Shown one piece after another: positions 42,644 through 50,918 of a stretch of DNA of 64,000 bases (position 1 is the first letter of the stretch; each line of letters starts with the position of its first letter). Origin of the DNA: Micromonospora sp. NBC_01740 (GTDB lineage Bacteria; Actinomycetota; Actinomycetes; Mycobacteriales; Micromonosporaceae); assembly GCF_035920365.1 (NCBI RefSeq), contig NZ_CP109150.1, positions 3,782,001 to 3,846,000 on the forward strand, read 5' to 3'. Position numbers and translations under genes: made by a program. Below the pieces are notes generated by a model, which saw nothing but the letters and a program-made list of their open reading frames with translations, ran no database searches and was not told where the DNA came from.

Positions 42644-43804
42644 GTGCGCATCGGCATCGTGTGCCCGTACTCCTTCGACGTGCCCGGTGGGGTGCAGAAC
42701 CACGTCATGGACCTCGCCGAGGCGCTGATCGGGCTCGGGCACGAGGTGAGCGTGCTCGCCCCGGCCGACGAGGACTCCCCGCTGCCGGCGTACGTGGTGC
42801 CGGCGGGACGGGCCCTGCCGCTGCCGTACAACGGCTCGGTGGCCCGCATCGCCTTCGGCCCGGTCTCCACCGCGCGGGTGCGGCGGTGGATCATCCGGGG
42901 CGAGTTCGACGTGCTGCACGTGCACGAGCCGCTGACCCTGAGCCTGTCGCTGCTGGCCGTGCTCTCCGCCCGCGGCCCCGTGGTGGCGACCTTCCACACC
43001 GCGATGACCCGGTCGCGGGCCCTGGCCGCCGCGCAGGGCGTGCTCCAGATCGTGCTGGAGCGGATCACCGCCCGGATCGCGGTGAGCGCCCTGGCGCGCA
43101 AGGTGCAGGTCGAGCACATGGACGGCGGGGCGGTGGAGATCCCCAACGGGGTGGCCGTCGCCAAGTTCAGCCACGCGCAGCCCCTCCCGGGCTGGCCGGG
43201 GGAGTGCCCGCCGGGCCGCGACGGGGCGATCGGGTTCCTCGGCCGGTTCACCGAGGCCCGCAAGGGCTTCCCGATCCTGCGCGACGCCTTCGTCGAGCTG
43301 GCCCGGCAGCGGTCCGGCCTGCGGCTGCTGGTGGCCGGTCCCGGCGATGCCGACGACCTGTTCGGCCGGTTCCCGGCCGACCTGCGGGACCGGGTGACCT
43401 TCCTCGGGCTGGTCTCCGAGGAGGACAAGGCGCGGATGCTGCGCAGCGTGCACCTCTACGTGGCGCCGAACACCGGCGGCGAGTCGTTCGGCATGATCCT
43501 CACCGAGGCGCTCGCGGCGGGCACGACCGTCGTCGCCAGCGACCTCGACGCGTTCCGCCGGGTGCTCGACGGCGGCCGGGCCGGCCGGCTCTTCCCGACC
43601 GGGGACCCGGCCGCGCTGCGTACCGCCCTCACCGACCTGCTCGACGATCCCGGCGCCCGGGCCGCGCTGACCGCCTGCGGCGACCAGGTGGTGGCCACCT
43701 TCGACTGGCCCGTGGTCGCCCGGCGGGTGCTGGAGGTGTACGCGGCGGCGATCGAGGCCACCGACGGGCGGGTCATGGACACCGAATGGGTGGGGCTGGA
43801 CTAG
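42644..43804 (+). CDS. pimA: Phosphatidylinositol alpha-mannosyltransferase PimA
   Basis: A 386-residue GT4 enzyme. GTG 42644 (VRIGIVCPYSFD) has GGGAGG at proper distance; TTG 42638 would be too close. The acceptor loop is DVPGGVQNHVMDLAEAL and the catalytic His lies in VATFHTAMTRSRAL. The donor site is APNTGGESFGMILTEALAAG (E-x7-E). It transfers the first mannose from GDP-mannose to phosphatidylinositol on the cytosolic face, founding PIM and lipomannan-type glycolipids. Confidence 0.95.
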   Translation: MRIGIVCPYSFDVPGGVQNHVMDLAEALIGLGHEVSVLAPADEDSPLPAYVVPAGRALPLPYNGSVARIAFGPVSTARVRRWIIRGEFDVLHVHEPLTLSLSLLAVLSARGPVVATFHTAMTRSRALAAAQGVLQIVLERITARIAVSALARKVQVEHMDGGAVEIPNGVAVAKFSHAQPLPGWPGECPPGRDGAIGFLGRFTEARKGFPILRDAFVELARQRSGLRLLVAGPGDADDLFGRFPADLRDRVTFLGLVSEEDKARMLRSVHLYVAPNTGGESFGMILTEALAAGTTVVASDLDAFRRVLDGGRAGRLFPTGDPAALRTALTDLLDDPGARAALTACGDQVVATFDWPVVARRVLEVYAAAIEATDGRVMDTEWVGLD

Positions 43805-43807
43805 ACG

Positions 43808-44311
43808 ATGTCGGGCATGTGGTGGGTGGTGCTCGCGGCCCTGGTCGTCGGGCTGGTGGCGGCGTACCTCGTCTGGACCGCCGGGCGGGTCGGCCGGCTG
43901 CACGCGCGGGCGGAGCTGGCGGCCCGCGCCCTGGAGGCCCACCTGCTGCGCCGGGCGGCCGCCGCCGCGGTCCTGGCCGAGCGCCGCTACGGCGTCGAGC
44001 TGTACGCGGCGGCGCGGATCGCGCTGGACGCCGAGCCCGACGAGCGGGAGGCCGCCGAGAACGACCTCACCCGCCAGTTGCGGGCGGTGGAGCTGGACCC
44101 GGCGGATCCGGGCTGCGAGGCGGTGATCGGCGCCAGCCGGCGGCTCGCCCTGGCCCGTCAGGTGCACACCGACCTGGTCCGCGACGCCCGCGCGGCGCGG
44201 GGTCGCCCGCTGGTGCGCCTGTTGCGGATGGGGCGCCGCCGCCCCTGGCCGACCTACTTCGACATCGACGACCCCACCCTGACCGTCCCGGCTGACGTCC
44301 CCGCCACCTGA
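43808..44311 (+). CDS. Conserved membrane-anchored protein downstream of pimA
   Basis: A 167-residue protein with one N-terminal membrane helix (MWWVVLAALVVGLVAAYLVW) and a cytosolic helical domain rich in Arg/Ala/Glu, ending with PTYFDIDDPTL. It follows pimA by 3 bp. In mycobacteria the same place is held by Rv2609c, a longer membrane protein; the present one is much shorter. Function unknown, but the fixed position suggests a link to PIM synthesis or membrane placement. Confidence 0.85.
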   Translation: MSGMWWVVLAALVVGLVAAYLVWTAGRVGRLHARAELAARALEAHLLRRAAAAAVLAERRYGVELYAAARIALDAEPDEREAAENDLTRQLRAVELDPADPGCEAVIGASRRLALARQVHTDLVRDARAARGRPLVRLLRMGRRRPWPTYFDIDDPTLTVPADVPAT

Positions 44312-44343
44312 CCCTCGCGCAGCCGCCGCCACCTGGCTTCAGC

Positions 44344-44413
44344 GCGTCCCCGCGTCGTGCGGGCGTCCCCGCGTCGTGCGGGCGTCCCCGCGTCGTGCGG
44401 GCGTCCCCGCGCC
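44344..44413. repeat. 19-bp tandem repeat, three exact copies plus a decayed fourth
   Basis: The unit GCGTCCCCGCGTCGTGCGG is exact at 44344-44362, 44363-44381 and 44382-44400; the next copy begins GCGTCCCCGCGCCGCGC and decays. Confidence 0.9.
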
Positions 44414-44472
44414 GCGCGCGGCTGACCGGCTTCCAGGCGGCCCGGGAGCTGGGCGTCGCAGCCCCGGACGTC

Positions 44473-44531
44473 GTGATCAGGACGCCATGGACGTCATCCG
44501 GCCGCTGAGAGGTCCATGGCGTCCTGATCAC
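44473..44531. repeat. Perfect 20-bp inverted repeat
   Basis: GTGATCAGGACGCCATGGAC (44473-44492) and its exact reverse complement (44512-44531) flank a 19-nt loop. Like the repeat at 23906 it has 20-bp arms with GATCA near the outer end and sits beside a short tandem repeat, though the arm sequences differ. Confidence 0.85.
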
Positions 44532-44802
44532 CGGGAAGCGGGCCCGGGACGAGGCGGCGGCGGGGACGGGGCGCGCACTTGGGACGGGCTTCGCGGCAGA
44601 GGGCGTCGCGGGCGGGGCGGGCGGGGGAGGGGACGGACTTCGCATCCGGGAGCAGCGGGGCAGGTGGGGAGGAACCACGCGGGGGCGGTGATGGCTGCCA
44701 CAGTGCAGGCCACCGTGGGCCTGATTGGCTGTCGGATCGGCGTTGGGACCGTCGTAGCATTTCCGCAGCCACCCCCCGAGCATGTTCGAGGAGCGATGAC
44801 CC

Positions 44803-45720
44803 GTGCCCGAAACCACTGCCCAGAACGCTAGCGCCAGCCCCGTCACCGGCACCGCCCGCGTCAAGCGCGGCATGGCCGAGATGCTCAAGGGCGGCGTGAT
44901 CATGGACGTGGTCAACGCCGAGCAGGCCAAGATCGCCGAGGACGCCGGCGCCGTCGCGGTGATGGCGCTCGAGCGGGTGCCCGCCGACATCCGCGCCCAG
45001 GGCGGGGTGTCCCGGATGAGCGACCCCGACATGATCGACGGCATCATCAACGCCGTCTCCATCCCGGTCATGGCCAAGGCCCGGATCGGTCACTTCGTGG
45101 AGGCCCAGATCCTCCAGTCGCTCGGCGTCGACTACGTCGACGAGTCCGAGGTGCTGACCCCGGCCGACTTCGCGAACCACATCGACAAGTGGGCCTTCAC
45201 CGTCCCCTTCGTCTGCGGGGCGACCAACCTCGGCGAGGCCCTGCGCCGGATCACCGAGGGCGCGGCCATGATCCGCTCCAAGGGCGAGGCCGGCACCGGT
45301 GACGTGTCCAACGCCACGACCCACATGCGCAAGATCCGCCAGGAGATCCGCCGGCTGAGCTCGCTGCCGACCGACGAGCTGTTCGTGGCCGCCAAGGAGC
45401 TCCAGGCGCCGTACGAGCTGGTCAAGGAGGTCGCCGAGAGCGGCAAGCTGCCGGTGGTGCTCTTCACCGCCGGTGGGATCGCCACCCCGGCCGACGCCGC
45501 GATGATGATGCAGCTCGGTGCCGAGGGCGTCTTCGTCGGCTCCGGCATCTTCAAGTCCGGCAACCCCGCGCAGCGCGCCGCCGCGATCGTCAAGGCCACC
45601 ACGTTCCACGACGACCCGGACGTGCTGGCCAAGGTCTCCCGGGGCCTGGGCGAGGCGATGGTCGGCATCAACGTCGACGAGATCCCGCAGCCGCACCGCC
45701 TGGCCGAGCGCGGCTGGTGA
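44803..45720 (+). CDS. pdxS: Pyridoxal 5'-phosphate synthase lyase subunit PdxS
   Basis: A 305-residue TIM-barrel synthase that builds PLP from ribose 5-phosphate, glyceraldehyde 3-phosphate and ammonia. Conserved segments include [43 protein letters not shown] (active-site Lys) and the phosphate loop [17 protein letters not shown]. It forms a dodecamer with PdxT glutaminases. GTG 44803 is the start. pdxT follows after a repeat element. Confidence 0.98.
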   Translation: MPETTAQNASASPVTGTARVKRGMAEMLKGGVIMDVVNAEQAKIAEDAGAVAVMALERVPADIRAQGGVSRMSDPDMIDGIINAVSIPVMAKARIGHFVEAQILQSLGVDYVDESEVLTPADFANHIDKWAFTVPFVCGATNLGEALRRITEGAAMIRSKGEAGTGDVSNATTHMRKIRQEIRRLSSLPTDELFVAAKELQAPYELVKEVAESGKLPVVLFTAGGIATPADAAMMMQLGAEGVFVGSGIFKSGNPAQRAAAIVKATTFHDDPDVLAKVSRGLGEAMVGINVDEIPQPHRLAERGW

Positions 45721-45722
45721 GC

Positions 45723-45778
45723 TGTCAGGAAGGGCACCCTCCTGTCGCCTGGTGCGCAGGAAGGTGCCCTTCCTGACA
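45723..45778. repeat. Palindromic repeat between pdxS and pdxT
   Basis: TGTCAGGAAGGGCACC (45723-45738) is exactly complementary to GGTGCCCTTCCTGACA (45763-45778); the 24-nt loop contains a further CCTG/CAGG pair. The AGGAAGGG...CCCTTCCT core recalls an abundant palindromic intergenic repeat I associate with Micromonosporaceae genomes (from memory). It would fold in the pdxS-pdxT transcript. Confidence 0.8.
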
Positions 45779-45818
45779 AGCAACCGAGCCGCCACGTTCA
45801 CCACGAGAGGAACGGCAG

Positions 45819-46427
45819 ATGAGCGACGCACCCGTCATCGGCGTGCTCGCCCTCCAGGGCGACGTCCGCGAGCACGTCGCCGCGCTGGCCGAGGCCGGGG
45901 CGGACGCCCGCCCGGTACGCCGCCCGCAGGAGCTGGACGCGGTGGACGGGCTGGTCATCCCCGGCGGTGAGTCCACCACGATCAGCAAGCTCGCCGACAT
46001 CTTCGAGCTGCGCGAGCCGATCGACAAGCGCATCGCGGGCGGCATGCCGGTCTACGGCTCCTGCGCCGGCATGATCATGCTGGCCACCGAGGTCCTCGAC
46101 GGCCGGCCCGACCAGCGCGGCTTCGCCGGCATCGAGATGACCGTGCGGCGCAACGCGTTCGGCCGACAGGTCGACTCCTTCGAGGCGCCGGTGGGGGTCA
46201 CCGGGATCGAGGGCGGCCCGTTCCACGCGGTGTTCATCCGGGCGCCCTGGGTCGAGCGGGTCGGCGACGGCGTCGAGGTGCTCGGCACGGTGACCGAGGG
46301 CCCGGCCGCCGGGCGGGTCGTGGCGGTGCGGCAGGGCAACCTGCTGGCCACCTCGTTCCACCCCGAGCTGACCGGCGACGCGCGGGTGCACGCGTACTTC
46401 GTGGCGATGGTCCGGGCGTCCCGCTGA
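45819..46427 (+). CDS. pdxT: Pyridoxal 5'-phosphate synthase glutaminase subunit PdxT
   Basis: A 202-residue class I glutamine amidotransferase. Cys nucleophile in [11 protein letters not shown] near 86, His-x-Glu in SFHPELTGD near 180, with IPGGESTTI near 50. It hydrolyses glutamine and channels ammonia to PdxS. It is about 100 bp after pdxS, separated by the palindromic repeat. Confidence 0.98.
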   Translation: MSDAPVIGVLALQGDVREHVAALAEAGADARPVRRPQELDAVDGLVIPGGESTTISKLADIFELREPIDKRIAGGMPVYGSCAGMIMLATEVLDGRPDQRGFAGIEMTVRRNAFGRQVDSFEAPVGVTGIEGGPFHAVFIRAPWVERVGDGVEVLGTVTEGPAAGRVVAVRQGNLLATSFHPELTGDARVHAYFVAMVRASR

Positions 46428-46467
46428 GTGGCGGCGACGGATCCTCCGGCTGGGAGGGCCCGTCGCC

Positions 46468-47319
46468 TCAGCCGGCCACCGAGCGCAGGTGCCCGGGCAG
46501 GCGGCCCCGCAGCCGGTCCAAGCCGGCCGCGGTGGCCGCGTCGGCGGGAACGTGGACGACGAGACGCTGGTGGTCGCTGTCGGCGAACTCCAGCGTCTCG
46601 TAGGTCAGGCGCAGCAGCCCCACCTCCGGGTGCTGCAGCCCCCGCACGCCGGTGACCGGCGCGGCCACCGGTCGCCGCTGCCACCGCTCGGTGAAGGGCG
46701 CGCCGACCGTACGGGCGAGCCGCCCGGCGAAGTCGTCGACGGCCGGGTCACCCTGGCGCAGCCGGTGCAGCTCGGCGATCTGGTGGTCGGCCAGCTGTGC
46801 CCAGTCGGGAAAGTGGTCGCGGGCGCGCTCGTCGGCAAGCACGAACCACACCATGTTGGGGCGGTGGCCGTCGAACAGGCCCAGCGGGCGGGCCAGCCGG
46901 TCGAACGGATCGTTCCAGGCCAGCACGTCGCCGAGCCGGTTCAGCACGTACGCGGGGGAGTCCCGCAGCGCGTCGAGCACCGCGCCGACGGTCGGCCGGA
47001 CCGTGCGGGAGACCGTCTGCCGCTCACCCGGGCACAGGCTCCGGCCGTGGTTCGCCGCCGCCAACTGCCGCAGATGCTCGCGGTCGGCGTCGTCGAGCAA
47101 CAGGGCGTCGGCGAGCGCGGCGAGGATCCCGGGCGACGGATGGGTGTCGCGGCCCTGTTCCAGGCGGGTCAGGTATTCGACGCTGACCTGAGCGAGAGTC
47201 GCCAGCTCGGCTCGACGCAGCCCGGGCGTGCGCCGCCGGGACCCTGCGGCGAGGCCGACCTGGGCCGGCTGCACGGCTTCCCGACGGCTACGCAGGAACG
47301 CGCCCAACTCTCCGTCCAT
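46468..47319 (-). CDS. XRE-family regulator with MmyB-like domain
   Basis: A 283-residue regulator starting at ATG 47319 (MDGELGAFLRSRRE). The N-terminal HTH spans about 10-75 (RRAELATLAQVSVEYLTRLE). The C-terminal MmyB-like ligand domain contains VLDALRDSPAYVLNRLGDVL, AWNDPF and TYETLEFADSDHQRLVVHVP. Genes of this type are often divergent from an oxidoreductase they control; here it diverges from an FMN reductase, with a perfect 10-bp-arm palindrome between them. Confidence 0.92.
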   Translation of the reverse strand: MDGELGAFLRSRREAVQPAQVGLAAGSRRRTPGLRRAELATLAQVSVEYLTRLEQGRDTHPSPGILAALADALLLDDADREHLRQLAAANHGRSLCPGERQTVSRTVRPTVGAVLDALRDSPAYVLNRLGDVLAWNDPFDRLARPLGLFDGHRPNMVWFVLADERARDHFPDWAQLADHQIAELHRLRQGDPAVDDFAGRLARTVGAPFTERWQRRPVAAPVTGVRGLQHPEVGLLRLTYETLEFADSDHQRLVVHVPADAATAAGLDRLRGRLPGHLRSVAG

Positions 47320-47352
47320 CACCCGGCCATCCTGGCAGTGTTCCGCCGGCGG

Positions 47353-47377
47353 AGGGTGGCCCTGTCGGGGCCACCCT
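47353..47377. promoter_or_regulatory. Operator-like palindrome between the MmyB regulator and FMN reductase
   Basis: AGGGTGGCCC (47353-47362) and GGGCCACCCT (47368-47377) are exact inverted repeats with a 5-bp spacer TGTCG. It sits 34 bp from the regulator start and 47 bp from the reductase start, a natural site for shared autoregulation. Confidence 0.7.
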
Positions 47378-47423
47378 TGCGGCGGTCTCCCCACGCCGCC
47401 GGACCGGTCGCAGGATCGTCGGC

Positions 47424-48083
47424 ATGGAGAACGCACAGACAGCAGGGCCGGTCCGGATCGGCCTGATCGTGGGAAGCACCCGTCCCGGCCGGCGCGGTCC
47501 GGCGGTCGCGGGGTGGGCGACGGAGGTCGCGGCGGGGCACGACGCGGTGCGTTCCGGTGCGGTGACCGTGACGGTGCTGGACCTGGCGGAGCAGCAGTTG
47601 CCGCTGCTCGACGAGCCGGTGCCGGCGATGTTCGGCGACTACCGGAACCCGCACACCCGCCGCTGGTCCGCCCTGGTGGGGGCCTGTGACGCGTTCGTGT
47701 TCGTCACGCCGGAGTACAACCACTCCGTGCCGGCCGCGCTGAAGAACGCCGTCGACTACCTCCACGCCGAGTGGAACGGCAAGCCGGCCGGAATACTCAG
47801 CTACGGCGTGCGGGGCGGCACCCTGGCCAACGAGCACCTACGGCAGATCCTGACCGAGGTGCGGGCGATGGTCGTGCCCACCGCGGTCTCGCTGACCGTC
47901 TTCACCGACTTCGACTTCTCCGAGGCGGATCCGGGCGATCCGACGGCACCGGGGCGGATCGCGCCGGCGACCGAGCGGGCGGAAGCCCTGTCGGCGATGC
48001 TGACGGAGATCGTCGCCCAGGCGCGCGAGCCGCGCCCCGGTGACCCGGTGGCGGCCGACGCCGGCGCGGAGCGGGTGGGGTGA
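47424..48083 (+). CDS. NADPH-dependent FMN reductase family protein
   Basis: A 219-residue flavodoxin-fold reductase. The FMN phosphate loop is GSTRPGRRGPAVAGW near residue 17 and the second flavin loop is TPEYNHSVPAALKNAVDYLH near 93. YGVRGG contacts the isoalloxazine. It probably reduces flavin, quinone or azo substrates with NADPH. Its TGA overlaps the GTG of the small gene after it. Likely controlled by the divergent MmyB-type regulator. Confidence 0.92.
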   Translation: MENAQTAGPVRIGLIVGSTRPGRRGPAVAGWATEVAAGHDAVRSGAVTVTVLDLAEQQLPLLDEPVPAMFGDYRNPHTRRWSALVGACDAFVFVTPEYNHSVPAALKNAVDYLHAEWNGKPAGILSYGVRGGTLANEHLRQILTEVRAMVVPTAVSLTVFTDFDFSEADPGDPTAPGRIAPATERAEALSAMLTEIVAQAREPRPGDPVAADAGAERVG

Positions 48084-48382
48084 GCATGGAGACGATCATC
48101 ATCAGCTACCGGGTCCGGGCCGGGCACCTGTCGGAGCACCTGCGCCTGCTCGGGGCCGTCCACGAGGAGGTGGCCCGGACCCGGCCGGCCGGGCTGCGGT
48201 TCGTGACGCTCCAACTGGACGACGAGCGGAGCTTCGTGGACATCGCCGTGGCGCCCGAGCTGCCGGGCCCGTTGCCGGAGCTGGAGTCGTTCCGCCGCTA
48301 CCGGCCCGGCTTGGAGGACCGGTGCGAACAGCGGTCCACCTCCGGGTTCGGGGTGCTGGGCTCGTACGGCTTCGGGGCCTGA
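48080..48382 (+). CDS. Small ferredoxin-like-fold protein coupled to the FMN reductase
   Basis: A 100-residue protein starting at GTG 48080 in a GTGA overlap. The pattern ETIIISYRVRAGHLSEHLRL, then GLRFVTLQLDDERSFVDIAV, resembles the beta-alpha-beta fold of antibiotic-biosynthesis monooxygenase (ABM)-like proteins, but I see no decisive motif. It may act with the reductase as a two-component oxygenase (inference). Confidence 0.7.
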   Translation: MSMETIIISYRVRAGHLSEHLRLLGAVHEEVARTRPAGLRFVTLQLDDERSFVDIAVAPELPGPLPELESFRRYRPGLEDRCEQRSTSGFGVLGSYGFGA

Positions 48383-48452
48383 CCGCAGCCGCGTTTTCGT
48401 CCCGTCCGTCCCGTTGCGGGCGGTCGGGGCGGGGCGGCGGCGCGCGGCGCGG

Positions 48453-48482
48453 TGACAGCGACCCGCCGGGCGTCGGTAGGAT
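48453..48482 (+). promoter_or_regulatory. Candidate promoter of the yebC gene
   Basis: TGACAG (48453-48458) and TAGGAT (48477-48482) are spaced by 18 bp, a fair vegetative-sigma promoter, giving a leader of about 130 nt. The rest of the 235-bp gap shows no gene. Confidence 0.5.
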
Positions 48483-48617
48483 TGCCGAGATTCGGCGGGG
48501 CCAGCTGCCCGTCCACGGCTTTCCCGCAGGGCTGCCCGGCACCACCGCGTGCGCCGGCGGGAGCGGGGGCGTGCGCGGTCGGTCGATGCAGACGGCGGGT
48601 AGCAACGGAGGTAGCAG

Positions 48618-49367
48618 ATGTCCGGCCACTCAAAGTGGGCGACGACCAAGCACAAGAAGGCGGTCATCGACGCCAAGCGCGGCAAGATGTTCGCCAAGCT
48701 GATCAAGAACGTCGAGGTCGCCGCGCGCACCGGCGGCGGTGACCCGGCCGGCAACCCGACGCTCTACGACGCCATCCAGAAGGCGAAGAAGAACTCGGTC
48801 CCCAACGACAACATCGACCGCGCCGTCAAGCGCGGCTCGGGCCTGGAGGCCGGCGGCGCCGACTGGCAGACCATCATGTACGAGGGCTACGGCCCGAACG
48901 GCGTGGCGATGCTGATCGAGTGCCTCACCGACAACCGCAACCGCGCGGCCACCGAGGTGCGCACCGCGCTGACCCGCAACGGCGGCTCGCTCGCCGACGC
49001 GGGCTCGGTGTCGTACATGTTCTCCCGCAAGGGCGTCGTGCTCGTCCCCAAGGCCGGCACGACCGAGGACGACGTGATGATGGCGGTCCTCGACGCCGGC
49101 GCCGAGGAGGTCAACGACCTGGGCGAGGCGTTCGAGGTGGTCTCCGAGCCGACCGACCTGATCGCCGTGCGCACCGCGCTCCAGGACGCCGCCATCGAGT
49201 ACGAGTCGGCCGAGTCGTCGCTGATCCCGAGCGTCAACGTCCCCCTCGACGAGGAGGGCGCCCGCAAGATCTTCAAGCTGATCGACGTCCTGGAGGACTG
49301 CGACGACGTGCAGAACGTCTACGCGAACTTCGACGTCAGCGACGAGGTGATGGAGGCCGTCGGCTGA
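48618..49367 (+). CDS. YebC/PmpR family DNA-binding/translation-associated protein
   Basis: A 249-residue YebC-type protein, complete and typical: [20 protein letters not shown] at the start, then [33 protein letters not shown] and [20 protein letters not shown]. Family members have been described as regulators and more recently as ribosome-associated factors. It ends the block syntenic with mycobacterial Rv2614c-Rv2603c. Confidence 0.97.
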   Translation: MSGHSKWATTKHKKAVIDAKRGKMFAKLIKNVEVAARTGGGDPAGNPTLYDAIQKAKKNSVPNDNIDRAVKRGSGLEAGGADWQTIMYEGYGPNGVAMLIECLTDNRNRAATEVRTALTRNGGSLADAGSVSYMFSRKGVVLVPKAGTTEDDVMMAVLDAGAEEVNDLGEAFEVVSEPTDLIAVRTALQDAAIEYESAESSLIPSVNVPLDEEGARKIFKLIDVLEDCDDVQNVYANFDVSDEVMEAVG

Positions 49368-49714
49368 CCGACGGGCTTCTGCCCGGTTCCCCGTCGCCGG
49401 GTACGGCGGGCGGGGGACCGGCAACCGTCGCCGAGCCGTTTCCCGGCGGGGCGAAGGACCGGCTGCTGTCGCGGCGCGTCGGCCCCGTGGTCGGGAACCC
49501 GCTACCGACGCCGAGCCGTCTTCCGGCGGCGCCGGTCTCGATGCCGGTTGTGCGGGAGCCGTGCCGTCCGGACACCGCTCCGCGGCGACCGCCCGGGAGT
49601 GGATGTCGCGTCCGGTTCACGCTGCTGGTGGATGGTCCTGCTGCGCGGCGACGGTCGAAGCTCTCCCGCATAAAACCTTCGCGCGTGCCGCCCTCCCGAT
49701 GATGAGGTGGCACG
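49368..49714. other. Intergenic region after yebC
   Basis: About 350 bp with no ORF keeping local codon bias and no strong repeat. In related genomes ruvC often follows yebC; here that gene is absent. CATAAAACC near 49668 is an AT-rich spot that could be part of the promoter for the phosphotransferase gene. Confidence 0.5.
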
Positions 49715-50677
49715 GTGACCAACCACGATGGGGCGGCGGCTGTCCGACCGTTGACACTGGCCTGGGTGAGCCGACATCTGGAGGCCGGCGAACGGATCGT
49801 CAGGGCCGAGGCGCTGCACGGCGGCATCACTGCCGAAATGCGGAGGCTGACCATCGGCACGCGGGACGAAAGCACCCGCGACCTGGTGCTGCGGAGCTTC
49901 GTCAACCCGTTCTACCTGGGACACGCCGAGGACTGGCTGAACCGGGAGGCCGACGCTCTGTCCCTGCTCACCGGCACCGGCGTGCCGGCTCCTGGACTGC
50001 TCGCGGTTGATCCGACCGCCGCGCATTGCGAGTATCCATCGCTCCTGATGACACATCTGGCAGGCCGGACGGTCCTCGACGATGAGGGATTGGAGACGCG
50101 CGTTCCTCTGCTGGCCCGTCAACTCGTGGCGATCCACACGGTGCGACCCGCCGAGCGGCCCCGGGAGTATGTGGCGTTGACGACCGCCGACACCGTCGTG
50201 ACTCCGAAGGGCGCCGACGCGGCGGCATGGGCCGCGGCGATCGACGTGATCCGCAGGCCCGCGCCGCCCTATGAAGGGCGGTTCCTGCACAGGGACTTCC
50301 AACCCGGCAACGTGCTGTTCGACGTGCCACCCGCAAGGCCGGCAGGTGCCCGGATCACCGGCGTCGTCGACTGGGCAGCGACCTCCTGGGGCCCGGCGGA
50401 TCTCGATGTGGCGCACTGCTCCACCAATCTCGCGCTGCTGCACGGCCCGGCGTGGGGTCTGCGGTTCGCTCAGGCGTACGAGGAGGCCGGCGGGGTGCTG
50501 GCCGCGGCCGCGAGCGAGCGGCTGTACTGGCAGGTGCGGGACGCGCTGGCGTGCTCAGAAGAAGTGCAGGTGGTGACGCAGCCATGGCGGAAGGCAGGTA
50601 GGACAGAGCTGACGACGCGAGCCGTGGAGGAGCGGCTGGATGCCTATGTCACCGCCCTGATGGACGCGCTGGGCTGA
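49715..50677 (+). CDS. Aminoglycoside phosphotransferase (APH) family protein
   Basis: A 320-residue APH/choline-kinase-fold phosphotransferase from GTG 49715. The Brenner motif is FLHRDFQPGNVLFD near 187, followed by the metal-binding Asp in GVVDWAATSWGPADLDVAH near 216. Third-position G/C is clearly less strict than in its neighbours (for example codons ATT, TAT, GAT, CAT and GGA in 50020-50110), suggesting recent acquisition. The substrate may be a drug or a metabolite; resistance is not shown. Confidence 0.85.
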   Translation: MTNHDGAAAVRPLTLAWVSRHLEAGERIVRAEALHGGITAEMRRLTIGTRDESTRDLVLRSFVNPFYLGHAEDWLNREADALSLLTGTGVPAPGLLAVDPTAAHCEYPSLLMTHLAGRTVLDDEGLETRVPLLARQLVAIHTVRPAERPREYVALTTADTVVTPKGADAAAWAAAIDVIRRPAPPYEGRFLHRDFQPGNVLFDVPPARPAGARITGVVDWAATSWGPADLDVAHCSTNLALLHGPAWGLRFAQAYEEAGGVLAAAASERLYWQVRDALACSEEVQVVTQPWRKAGRTELTTRAVEERLDAYVTALMDALG

Positions 50678-50697
50678 GTCAAGGCCGCACCTGGCTG

Positions 50698-50904
50698 ATG
50701 GCCGCCTACCGGGGCGCGAAGCCCGGGCTCCCGAACGGGACGCTCTTCGCCGTCGACGGCACGGTGGCGCCCCGACCGGGCGTCCTGACGGGCCAGCCGG
50801 ACGGGGCGACCGGCCGGCTGGTCCCGCTGGTCCCGGCCGGGCTGACGGACCCGGTTACCGCCGCCGCGACCGACAGCCGCCGCAAGCGGTCCACCTGGCG
50901 GTAG
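50698..50904 (+). pseudogene. Orphan C-terminal gene remnant or small ORF (68 residues)
   Basis: An ORF from ATG 50698 to TAG 50902-50904 with almost perfect GC3 codons. The same frame also reads as coding just upstream of the ATG (SQGRTWLMAAYRGAKPGLPN), which suggests the 3' end of a larger lost gene cut by the insertion before it. I recognise no domain. It ends in a basic tail RRKRSTWR. Confidence 0.4.
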
Positions 50905-50918
50905 CCGCCGGCCAACCG

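Larger units (their letters stand above)
44312..44802. other. Intergenic region with tandem repeats, inverted repeat and pdxS promoter
   Basis: About 490 bp before pdxS. It holds a 19-bp tandem repeat (44344-44413), a 20-bp perfect inverted repeat (44473-44531), G-rich sequence, and TAGCAT (44755-44760) as a probable -10 for pdxS. Open frames on both strands lack the local codon bias. Confidence 0.6.

Noticed and set aside
44344..44413. Short regular repeats considered as a CRISPR array
   Set aside because: The copies are directly adjacent with no spacers, and there are no cas genes.
44376..44831. Plus-strand open frame of about 150 codons before pdxS
   Set aside because: It begins in the 19-bp tandem repeat, crosses the inverted repeat and overlaps pdxS; no ribosome site or codon bias.
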